Shown here: positions 8,593 to 16,811 of the stretch, piece by piece | Layout: every line of letters starts with the position of its first letter | Position numbering within the stretch: position 1 is the stretch's first letter | Origin: G963556115 sp963678205 | GTDB lineage: Bacteria > Planctomycetota > SZUA-567 | Direction: 5' to 3' | Length of the DNA stretch: 64,000 nt | Assembly (NCBI GenBank): GCA_963678205.1 | Contig: OY782760.1 | Span: 3,374,146-3,438,145, forward strand | Made by a program: the position numbers and the translations under genes | Notes under the pieces: model-generated | The model's database searches: none | Told to the model about the DNA's origin: nothing | The model's input: the letters and a program-made list of their open reading frames with translations, nothing else

Positions 8593-10029
8593 TTAAGATT
8601 TTTTACTATCAGGAATAATATTACTAATAACAATAATAGCTATAAGAGAAATAAAGAACCCTGGTACAAGCTCATATAGATCAAAAATCCCCCCACTCAT
8701 ATTCTTCCATAGAATAACGACTATACCACCAATGACAATACCAGAAATCGCACCAATCGAACTGATCTTCTTATAATAGAATGAAAGCAGAATAGCAGGA
8801 CCAAATGCTGCGCCAAATCCCGCCCATGCATATGATACAAGACTCATTACATCCTTACCACCGTTAAGAGCTATATAAAGTGCAACCGCGGCAAGCATAA
8901 CTACAGAGAAGCGACCAATATTTAGTAACTCTTTATCTGTAGCATCACGTCTGAAGAATGATCGGTAAATATCTTCAGTAATTACTGAGGTACATACAAG
9001 AAGCTGAGAGTCTGCTGTACTCATAATAGCAGCAAGAATAGCAGCTAGACAGATACCAGCAGGTATAGGAGTTAGCAGAGTCTGCATCATTGTCATAAAA
9101 ACTCTTTCCTTATCTGCAAGTGGCTCCACTGTATCAAGATTAAAATAAGCAATACCAATTATACCAATTGAAATTGCAGCAAGCATGGATATACCTGACC
9201 ATACAACAGCTATTCTTCTTGCTCGAGGAATACGATCTATCGATTCAATAGCCATAAAACGCACAAGAATATGCGGCATACCCATATAACCAAGCCCCCA
9301 CCCTAGTGAACTGACAATGCTAGTTAACGATAGCTTAGAACCATCAGTTCTAGTCCAAATGTTGAGCAGTTCAGGATTACTCGAATTAACAGCAGCCACA
9401 ACCTCTGACCAGCCACCAATAACATTCACTGCCAGCATAGGTACAATAACCAAAGCGCCAATCATCAAAACCCCTTGAATAGCATCGGTCCAGCATACAG
9501 CAATAAAACCACCAACAGATATATAAACTATTATCGCTAATGTACCAATTACAACCGCCGTTGTATAATCAATACCAAAGACAGTTTCAAACAATTTACC
9601 ACTCGCAACAAGCCCGGAAGCAGTATAAAGTATAAAGAACACAAGAATAATAACTGCTGTAATCAATCGTAAAGCAGTCTTACCCACAGGAAATCTCTTT
9701 TCAAAATATTCCGAAACAGTCATTGCTCCCAAGCGTTCACTCTCAACCCTTAAAGGCTTTGCAATAACCAACCAATTAAAGTAAGTACCAATAAGCAACC
9801 CAATACCTATCCACAATTCACCCAAACCAGCAGCAAAAATTGCTCCAGGAAGCCCCATAAGAAGCCAACCACTCATATCTGACGCTCCAGCACTGAGTGC
9901 AGAAACAAAAGCCCCCATTTTACGGCCACCTAAAAGGTAGTCATCCAAATTTTTTGTCTTTGAATATCCATAGACCCCAACTCCAATCATCATCAAGATA
10001 TATAAAACAAAAACAATAGCAATTATCAT
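8593..10029 (-). CDS. putP: Sodium/proline symporter PutP (SSS family)
   Basis: Inner-membrane Na+/proline importer of the solute:sodium symporter family, 478 residues, about 13 hydrophobic segments. Diagnostic stretches are YLLGGRKMG near residue 35, SAGASDMSGWLLMGLPG near 50 (Na+ and proline site region of PutP), ESIDRIPRARRIA near 265 and AAILAAIMSTADSQLL near 340. The GAGGAG ribosome site lies just before the ATG. The gene stands alone: its own terminator lies downstream and the divergent SIS gene upstream. Other SSS members carry other substrates, but the match to PutP motifs is extensive. Confidence 0.93.
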   Translation of the reverse strand: MIIAIVFVLYILMMIGVGVYGYSKTKNLDDYLLGGRKMGAFVSALSAGASDMSGWLLMGLPGAIFAAGLGELWIGIGLLIGTYFNWLVIAKPLRVESERLGAMTVSEYFEKRFPVGKTALRLITAVIILVFFILYTASGLVASGKLFETVFGIDYTTAVVIGTLAIIVYISVGGFIAVCWTDAIQGVLMIGALVIVPMLAVNVIGGWSEVVAAVNSSNPELLNIWTRTDGSKLSLTSIVSSLGWGLGYMGMPHILVRFMAIESIDRIPRARRIAVVWSGISMLAAISIGIIGIAYFNLDTVEPLADKERVFMTMMQTLLTPIPAGICLAAILAAIMSTADSQLLVCTSVITEDIYRSFFRRDATDKELLNIGRFSVVMLAAVALYIALNGGKDVMSLVSYAWAGFGAAFGPAILLSFYYKKISSIGAISGIVIGGIVVILWKNMSGGIFDLYELVPGFFISLIAIIVISNIIPDSKKS

Positions 10030-10241
10030 CGCTTCTCCTCAACTGTCTGCAACCCAACTTAAGGCAAAAATGACCTATTTATACCACCTTCGCCAAATAA
10101 TAAATAAAAGTACAATTATGTTATCTTCATATAAACTTGCAAGTATTTAAAAAGTTTTCCGATTTTAATTGTTTCTATTGTTTATAATACTTTAAAATTT
10201 AGTTATACTTAGTATAGACTGGATAACATAAAGGAAATATT

Positions 10242-10775
10242 ATGAACCATTTAAAAAGACTTCAAACAATAATTGATGAGTATAAGTATGCTCTGGAAGT
10301 AATTGACAATGAATGCATAGAACTCCTTGCCTCTAAAATAATAAAAGCCAAAAGAGTCTTTATTATTGCCGCTGGTAGAACTCGCTGTGTTACAGAGATG
10401 TTTGCGATGCGTCTGGCGCAAGCAGAAATTATAACATATATGGTAGGAGAAGTTACAACTCCTGCAATTACAGAAGATGATCTGCTGATCTGCGCTTCAG
10501 GCAGTGGTGAAACCACAGGATTAATGACCCTTATTAAAAAAGCAAAAACTTTCAATCCAATAATATTTGGCATCACCGCAACTCCACGCTCTACACTGAC
10601 AAAACTTTCTGACTACGCATTACTCCTCCCCTCACCCGAACATAATACGCAAATACTAGGAAACTACAACGAGACCTGCCTGCTTTTTATTCTCGATCAG
10701 GTTATAGAGAGTCTTCTCTGCTCAATAAATAAACCCGTATCAGACCTTAGAGCCAACCATGCAAATATAGAATAA
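10242..10775 (+). CDS. 6-phospho-3-hexuloisomerase-like SIS protein
   Basis: A 177-residue single SIS domain, the size of 6-phospho-3-hexuloisomerase (PHI/HxlB), which interconverts hexulose-6-phosphate and fructose-6-phosphate in formaldehyde fixation or in reverse for ribose-5-phosphate supply. Visible motifs: AAGRTRCVTEMFAMRL near residue 43 (sugar-phosphate loop; PHI enzymes have AGRSG here), ICASGSGETTG near 88 and FGITATPRSTL near 110. No partner hexulose-phosphate synthase is next to it; the neighbours are putP (divergent) and citramalate synthase (convergent). AAAGGA precedes the ATG. It could also be another small sugar-phosphate isomerase. Confidence 0.75.
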   Translation: MNHLKRLQTIIDEYKYALEVIDNECIELLASKIIKAKRVFIIAAGRTRCVTEMFAMRLAQAEIITYMVGEVTTPAITEDDLLICASGSGETTGLMTLIKKAKTFNPIIFGITATPRSTLTKLSDYALLLPSPEHNTQILGNYNETCLLFILDQVIESLLCSINKPVSDLRANHANIE

Positions 10776-10795
10776 ATTCTCTATAAAATATGTAT

Positions 10796-10831
10796 TAATA
10801 AAAGCACACCTTTTCAGGTGTGCTTTTATTA
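10796..10831. terminator. Bidirectional terminator between SIS gene and cimA
   Basis: A perfect 16-bp stem, TAATAAAAGCACACCT, loop TTTC, and its complement. A-run on one side and T-run on the other let it act for both convergent genes. Confidence 0.9.
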
Positions 10832-10853
10832 AATCTAAAGTAAAATTTATAAC

Positions 10854-12461
10854 TTATTTCTGTACTCTTCTTACCACCTTCTTCTTTGCAGCACCAACCG
10901 CCTTCTGTTTGAGAAGATACTCGATACTATCGAGTAACGCATGACAACTTGCATCAATAATATTCTTGGATACTCCAACAGTACCCCAAAAGACACCGTT
11001 ATATTCCGATTGAATAACAACTCGAACTTTAGCTTCCGTAGCAGCAAGCGGGTTGACAATATGTACCTTATAATCTATAAGATTAAGATTATCGACCAAA
11101 GGAAAATCAACCTTTAACGCTTTCTGTAGAGCTTTAAACAAAGCATCAACAGGGCCGTCCTCACCTTCACTTACTGTATGATAGTGATTCTTCCCTACTG
11201 ACGTCTTGATTGTTGCTTCAGAGACCGAATTACCTTCAGAATTAACCTCACTCATTACCCGAAATGAATCTATAGAAAATTGCGGATTATGCTTTCCACA
11301 AACCTTATCTACCATAAGTGTAAAACTGGCCTGAGCTGCCTCATAAGTATATCCCTTATTCTCCATCTCCATAACTTTTTCAAGAAGCTTCTTCATAAGC
11401 TTTGGATTATCATTAATAGCCTTGATACCCAATGTTTTGATATTACTCCTACCTGAAAGCTCAGAGATAAGAATTCTTCGTTCGTTGCCCACACTTTCTG
11501 GAGTTACATGTTCATAAGTTCTCTTATTGCGGGCAATAGCAGAAGCGTGAATACCAGCTTTATGAGCAAACGCACTCGTTCCAACATAAGGAAGATTCTT
11601 AGGAGGGAGCATATTTGCTACTTCGTAAATATACCTGCTGAAATCGGTAAGTTGCTTTAAGTTTTTAACCTTTAATGCTTTAAACTCTGTTTTCAAATTC
11701 AAATTTGCAATAATCTCAATAAGATTTGCATTACCACACCTCTCCCCTAAACCATTCATAGTGCCTTGCACCTGAGTTGCTCCAAGCATAACCGCAGTAA
11801 CGCTATTAGCCGTAGCTAAACCGCCATCATTATGTGCATGCATAGCGATAGATATCCCAGGAAATTTTTCACAGACAATACTAATTATATCTGCCAACTG
11901 ATGTGTAAGACATCCTCCATTGGTGTCACATAGAGCCAATGTTGAAGCCCCGCCGTTAGCCGCTGCTTCAAGACATTTTAATGCATACTCCGGGTTTTCA
12001 AAATACCCATCAAAAAAATGTTCCGCATCAAAGATTACTTTACTGCACTTTTTAGACAAATACTTAACAGAAGATTCAATCATATCAAGATTTGTATCCA
12101 GAGACACGCGTAACGCATCACGTACATGAAGGTCCCAAGACTTACCAAAAATAGTAATAACATCGGTCTTTGCTGCTACAATTTTTTTTATATTTGGATC
12201 TGTAGCAGGTGTATTTTTTGCATGTCTAGTAGAACCAAATGCCGTTATTTGTGCATTCTTAAGCTTTAATTTCTTTACCTCAGCAAAGTATTCCATATCT
12301 TTAGGATTAGACCCCGGCCAACCACCTTCAATATAATTGACTCCAAACTTATCCAGTTCAGTTGTGATATTAATTTTATCACCAATTGAAAAGCTTACAC
12401 CTTCACCTTGGGCACCATCACGTAGAGTCGTATCATATATTTCGATTAATTTCTTAGCCAT
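10854..12461 (-). CDS. cimA: (R)-citramalate synthase CimA
   Basis: Condenses acetyl-CoA with pyruvate to citramalate, the entry to isoleucine made without threonine. 535 residues: a TIM-barrel HMGL-like domain opening with YDTTLRDGAQGEG at 9-21, barrel motifs FGSTRHA and HAHNDGGLA, a linker with GTSAFAHKAGIHASA near 305, and a C-terminal LeuA-type allosteric domain (about 390-520) that usually senses isoleucine. The spacing of the two domains and the GEG in the first motif fit CimA better than 2-isopropylmalate synthase. TAGGAGA precedes the ATG. It stands alone, with a shared terminator downstream and about 410 bp before the FadR-type regulator. Confidence 0.92.
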   Translation of the reverse strand: MAKKLIEIYDTTLRDGAQGEGVSFSIGDKINITTELDKFGVNYIEGGWPGSNPKDMEYFAEVKKLKLKNAQITAFGSTRHAKNTPATDPNIKKIVAAKTDVITIFGKSWDLHVRDALRVSLDTNLDMIESSVKYLSKKCSKVIFDAEHFFDGYFENPEYALKCLEAAANGGASTLALCDTNGGCLTHQLADIISIVCEKFPGISIAMHAHNDGGLATANSVTAVMLGATQVQGTMNGLGERCGNANLIEIIANLNLKTEFKALKVKNLKQLTDFSRYIYEVANMLPPKNLPYVGTSAFAHKAGIHASAIARNKRTYEHVTPESVGNERRILISELSGRSNIKTLGIKAINDNPKLMKKLLEKVMEMENKGYTYEAAQASFTLMVDKVCGKHNPQFSIDSFRVMSEVNSEGNSVSEATIKTSVGKNHYHTVSEGEDGPVDALFKALQKALKVDFPLVDNLNLIDYKVHIVNPLAATEAKVRVVIQSEYNGVFWGTVGVSKNIIDASCHALLDSIEYLLKQKAVGAAKKKVVRRVQK

Positions 12462-12871
12462 TAAAGCTATCTCCTAAATAAAAAACAGACACAATAATAT
12501 AAATATATAATTCAAGACAAGCAGTACATTAATAAGTACCCAAAATTAAAGCCAAGCACTCCGCCTACTGTAGCAAAACATACAATCAAAGCATATAACC
12601 ATAATTAAACACACTACTTCCGAGAATTTATTACTATAAATTAATAATATATAAACAACGAATTAATGTCAACCCTTTCATAGCTTTAGCTGTTTCAACA
12701 AATACCATTCAAAACAAATAAATACTTTACTCAAGTTATAGAAACCAAATATTATAAAATTCAAAATTGTATTTCTATACAACTCGATACGATCACTTTT
12801 AAAAACAATATACTTTTACTTAAAAGCAAGAATTCTTAGAGAAATGAGGCTAAAAATAAGATATTAACAAT
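12462..12871. other. Intergenic gap between cimA and the FadR-type gene
   Basis: About 410 AT-rich bases between divergent genes; presumably holds both promoters. I see no small gene, clear leader structure or T-box/riboswitch-like fold supportable by eye. If the regulator starts near 12956, the gap is nearer 490 bases. Confidence 0.5.
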
Positions 12872-13705
12872 TTGCTTTTTGACTACAATCTAGGAAATAC
12901 TATACTTAAAATAAATGAGTCCATTTACAATAAACAACAAAACAGGAGCAGAATAATAAATACAATCAATAGCCCTAAAGGCGGATTAAAACCTTCAAAA
13001 CGTGAAAATGTTTCTTCAAAAATCATGGATATGCTGGTCGATCTTCTTCTAAACCGTAAATTGTTACCAGGCGACAAGCTACCGACTGAACCAGAGTTGG
13101 CAAGTATCCTAGGAGTAGGGAGAAACTCTGTTAGAGAAGCACTTAAAATGCTTGGATCATTTGGTGTTATTGAAATCAAAAGAGGTGTAGGAACTTTCAT
13201 ATCAAAATCTCTCAATCCATCGGCATTCAATCCACTCATTCTCAGCTTGATTTATAATCAGGAACAACAGAAAGAATTCTTAGAGCTTAGGTATTTCTTT
13301 GAGGTGGCAGCTGTTGATCTTGCAATAAACAGAATGGAAGACAAAACAATTGCAAAATTAGACTCAATAAACCAAAAAATTCATAAAGAAGCTACTCAAC
13401 TTGAAATTGACAATAGTAAAGTAAGAGCTCTCGATTTTGATTTTCACAACGCGTTACTAGCTGCAACCAACAACCCATTCTTTATAAGGCTTGGTGAAGC
13501 GATGTATAAGCTTTTTTATTCCTCAATCGGTTCAATAAAATTTGACCAGGCAATTGACACCTATAAAAACCATGAAATGATAATCAAATCGATCAAGGAA
13601 AAAGACGTTGAATCGTTAAGAAAGACAATCTGGGACTCGCTAATTTTCTGGTCGGAATATGTAGGAGACAGCAACAACGAGCCTCAAAAACAAACATCTG
13701 AATAA
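12872..13705 (+). CDS. GntR/FadR-type transcriptional regulator
   Basis: DNA-binding regulator: an N-terminal GntR winged helix (SSKIMDMLVDLL...PGDKLPTEPELA..LGVGRNSVREALKML, about 48-95) and an all-helical FCD ligand domain (about 120-265) with the metal/ligand residues in DFHNALLAATNN and a later NHEMIIKSI. The start is uncertain. The open frame begins at a TTG (12872) without a close ribosome site; the first in-frame ATG (13025, residue 52) also lacks one and starts inside the first helix. AGGAG at 12944-12948 lies seven bases before an ATA at 12956. It sits 149 bases before a hydroxyacid dehydrogenase start and may control it; ligand unknown. Confidence 0.85.
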   Translation: MLFDYNLGNTILKINESIYNKQQNRSRIINTINSPKGGLKPSKRENVSSKIMDMLVDLLLNRKLLPGDKLPTEPELASILGVGRNSVREALKMLGSFGVIEIKRGVGTFISKSLNPSAFNPLILSLIYNQEQQKEFLELRYFFEVAAVDLAINRMEDKTIAKLDSINQKIHKEATQLEIDNSKVRALDFDFHNALLAATNNPFFIRLGEAMYKLFYSSIGSIKFDQAIDTYKNHEMIIKSIKEKDVESLRKTIWDSLIFWSEYVGDSNNEPQKQTSE

Positions 13706-13854
13706 CGGTTTTTATTTTAACTAATATCCTATCAAACGTTGAGCCTTAATAAAATTTTTCCAATGATAAATAAAGGCATTACTATTTATTGAAAATAAAA
13801 TACCATGCCCCAAATCTTCAATTTAAGACGAACAATTATTACAGGAGCAAAACA

Positions 13855-14811
13855 ATGAAAATTGTAGTACTTGATGGCTATACACTAAACCCAGGAGACC
13901 AAACATGGGAGGCATTCTCAGAATTAGGAGATTTTACCTGCTATGATAGAACTTCTCCAGAAGACACAATTAAACGAATTGGCGATGCTGAAGCCGTGAT
14001 TACTAACAAAACCTATATTTCTGCCGAAACCATCAAAGGATGCCCGACAATCAAATATATCGGAGCTCTCTCTACTGGCATTAATGTTATAGATATAGAT
14101 GCAGCAACAGAAAGAGGTATACCTGTATGTAATATTCCAGATTACAGTACTTCAGCAGTTGCCCAACTTGTTTTTGCCCACCTATTAAACATTTGTCATC
14201 ACGTTGATAAACATAGTGACGCTGTTTATAACGGCGACTGGACCAAAAACTCAGATTTCTGCTTTTGGAACTTTCCACTCATAGAGCTCGCAGGAAAAAC
14301 ACTTGGTATTATTGGCTTCGGAAGAACTGGTCAGGCCACGGCAAAAATTGCACAAGCGTTTGGAATGAATGTAATAACATATACGAGAAATCCTAACAAA
14401 AAACTAGAAAACAGAAATTTTAAATATACTGGTTTTGATCAAGTTTTAAAAAATTCCGATGTTATTTCCTTACACTGTCCTCTTTCTGAGTCAACTCAAG
14501 GACTAATTAATAAAAACACGATAGATAAAATGAAGGATGGCGTAATAATTATTAACACGTCCCGTGGGGGGGTAATCGTTGAAAAGGACCTGGCTAATGC
14601 ATTAAAAAATGGCAAAATATATGCAGCTGGGCTAGATGTCACTTCTGTTGAGCCAATTCAAGAAGACAACCCTCTACTAAAGGTTAATAATTGTTTTATA
14701 ACACCCCACATAGCTTGGGCACCACTGGAAACACGTATTAGACTTATGAATATTGCTGTTGAAAATTTAAAAGCATTTATCGCTGGAAATACACTAAACC
14801 AAGTAAATTAA
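13855..14811 (+). CDS. D-2-hydroxyacid dehydrogenase (glycerate dehydrogenase type)
   Basis: NAD(P)-dependent oxidoreductase of 318 residues that likely interconverts hydroxypyruvate or a similar 2-keto acid and its D-hydroxy acid in the cytoplasm. Motifs: nucleotide loop GIIGFGRTGQATAKIA near 150, catalytic Arg in NTSRGGVIVEKDL near 235, Glu in DVTSVEPIQEDNPL, and His in ITPHIAWAP. The protein opens MKIVVLDGYTLNPGD, typical of glycerate dehydrogenases. The ATG at 13855 has AGGAGC upstream; a TTG 22 codons earlier is rejected. The FadR-type regulator just upstream is a plausible controller. Confidence 0.88.
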   Translation: MKIVVLDGYTLNPGDQTWEAFSELGDFTCYDRTSPEDTIKRIGDAEAVITNKTYISAETIKGCPTIKYIGALSTGINVIDIDAATERGIPVCNIPDYSTSAVAQLVFAHLLNICHHVDKHSDAVYNGDWTKNSDFCFWNFPLIELAGKTLGIIGFGRTGQATAKIAQAFGMNVITYTRNPNKKLENRNFKYTGFDQVLKNSDVISLHCPLSESTQGLINKNTIDKMKDGVIIINTSRGGVIVEKDLANALKNGKIYAAGLDVTSVEPIQEDNPLLKVNNCFITPHIAWAPLETRIRLMNIAVENLKAFIAGNTLNQVN

Positions 14812-15094
14812 GTATATTATAAATTACCATAATAATAACATATATAAGGTTATAAATAATCTCTAATATATCCCGAGACTTACTTTAAAGTAACAGGAAT
14901 GATAAAAGTGTAAACTCAAATCATTTACTACATTAAAATGTATATTTCTCTACCTGTTATTTATAAACGATCAATAATTATTCAAATTTAATCATATTTT
15001 TTTCTACACTCTTGTAATTTTACCAAAAGATGCTATAAATAGATATAATTTTATCGTTAAACTGTTCACATTAAATATTATAGGAGATATCACA

Positions 15095-16666
15095 ATGGCT
15101 AAGGCTAAACGCCCAGTATGCTTGATCATCCGTGATGGCTGGGGTCTTAACGAAAGAAAAGATGGAAATGCCATCGCAGCAGCAGACACATGTGTGACTG
15201 ATATGCTAAAGAGTAAATACCCTTGGACAAAACTAGACGCTTGTGGTGAATCTGTTGGTCTACCTGATGGTTACCAGGGCAGCTCAGAAGTAGGACACAT
15301 GAATATGGGTGCAGGTCGAATTGTTATCCAGGAACTAAAACGTATTGACGACGGCCTAAGTAGCGGCGAACTATTCAAAGCCGATAAATGGCATAACATG
15401 ATGAACAAATGGAAGGCAAATAACAGCCAATTCCACTTGCTCGGTCTCCTTCAAGATGAAGGTGTACATGCACACCAAGAGCACCTTTTCAAGATTATGA
15501 AACGAGCTCGCTCTGAAAACCCAGAAGGCAAGATCATTATTCACCCCTTCCTTGATGGTCGTGACACTCCTCCACGCAGTACAATGGAATATATCGCAAA
15601 GCTTCAAAAAGTAATGGAAGAAGTTGGAAACTGTAGTATTGGTACTGCAATGGGTCGTTATTATGCAATGGACAGGTCACGCGACTGGAAATTGACTTCA
15701 ATTGCATACGACTGTATTGTATCATGCGAAGGCAGAAAAACAGCATCAATTGAAGCTGTTGTTGAAAATTCATATGCTAATGACAAAACACCGGATGGCG
15801 ATGAAATGGTAGATGAGTACATTCCAGCTCACGTACTAGATGGCTATACAGGCGTTCAGGATGGCGACTGTGTATTCCACACCAACTATCGCCAGGACAG
15901 AGCTATTCAATTGACCCTTGCCTTTATTGATGATAATTATGAAGGTGAACGCAAAGAACGTAAAGACATCACATTTATGGGATTCACCCGTTACTTTGAT
16001 GAATTTGAAGAATACCTCATGGGCCCGCTCGGTGGTGGTGGTGGAATGGAAGGACTACTTGGAGAAGTTATTTCAAAAGCAGGAATGACACAGTTAAGAA
16101 TTGCTGAAACACAGAAATTCCGCCACGTAACCAGCTTCTTCAACGGTAAATCAACCACTCCATTTGATGGCGAAGAGCAGGTAGAAGTTCCTAGCCGCTA
16201 TGATCCAGCTACATTTGCAGTACACCCAGAAATGGAAGTATTCACTGTTACGGACAAAATAATGCAGTATATTGATGAAGATCCATATCAATTTGATTTT
16301 ATTGCTGTAAACTATGCAAACTGTGATATGGTTGGGCACACAGGTAATATTGGTGCTGCAAAAAAAGCTACAGCTATGGTTGACAAATGTGTTGGAGCAC
16401 TTGTAGATATTCTACTTGATTATGACTTCCAGATTCTAATCACAGCTGACCACGGTAATTCAGACCAGATGGTAGACTATGAAACAGGTAAGGTTAAAAC
16501 CAGCCACACCCTAAACCTTGTGGAATGTATTTATGTTGCAAGCGATTCTAAAGACAAAAAACTTATCAAACAAGGCAAACTCAGTGATATTGCAGTAACA
16601 GTAGTAGACCTACTAGGACTTGAAAAGCCTGAAGCAATGACAGCAGAAAACATTATTGTAAAATAA
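15095..16666 (+). CDS. gpmI: 2,3-bisphosphoglycerate-independent phosphoglycerate mutase
   Basis: Glycolytic enzyme interconverting 3- and 2-phosphoglycerate with two metal ions; alkaline-phosphatase superfamily. 523 residues against about 510 usual. Motifs: RDGWGLNERKDGNA at 13-26 (metal Asp14), QGSSEVGHMNMGAGR with the phosphorylated Ser64, GRDTPPRS, GRYYAMDRSRDW and DHGNSDQM near the C-terminus. ATAGGAGA precedes the ATG, and the nearby upstream TATAATTTT at about 15045 is a likely -10. It stands alone and ends in a bidirectional hairpin. Confidence 0.95.
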   Translation: MAKAKRPVCLIIRDGWGLNERKDGNAIAAADTCVTDMLKSKYPWTKLDACGESVGLPDGYQGSSEVGHMNMGAGRIVIQELKRIDDGLSSGELFKADKWHNMMNKWKANNSQFHLLGLLQDEGVHAHQEHLFKIMKRARSENPEGKIIIHPFLDGRDTPPRSTMEYIAKLQKVMEEVGNCSIGTAMGRYYAMDRSRDWKLTSIAYDCIVSCEGRKTASIEAVVENSYANDKTPDGDEMVDEYIPAHVLDGYTGVQDGDCVFHTNYRQDRAIQLTLAFIDDNYEGERKERKDITFMGFTRYFDEFEEYLMGPLGGGGGMEGLLGEVISKAGMTQLRIAETQKFRHVTSFFNGKSTTPFDGEEQVEVPSRYDPATFAVHPEMEVFTVTDKIMQYIDEDPYQFDFIAVNYANCDMVGHTGNIGAAKKATAMVDKCVGALVDILLDYDFQILITADHGNSDQMVDYETGKVKTSHTLNLVECIYVASDSKDKKLIKQGKLSDIAVTVVDLLGLEKPEAMTAENIIVK

Positions 16667-16687
16667 AAATTACCAAACGAATAAACA

Positions 16688-16726
16688 ATATAAAAGTTGC
16701 GTGACAAATTCACGCAACTTTTATAT
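16688..16726. terminator. Bidirectional terminator between gpmI and PelA-like deacetylase gene
   Basis: Perfect 17-bp stem ATATAAAAGTTGCGTGA / TCACGCAACTTTTATAT with a five-base loop CAAAT, between convergent genes. Confidence 0.9.
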
Positions 16727-16811
16727 TTATCTAATAAAGGATAATTTTAAAAATTAGTTGATCGCCGAATAATATCATATTATATTCCAAGCGAACCTAT
16801 ATTCTCTACGA

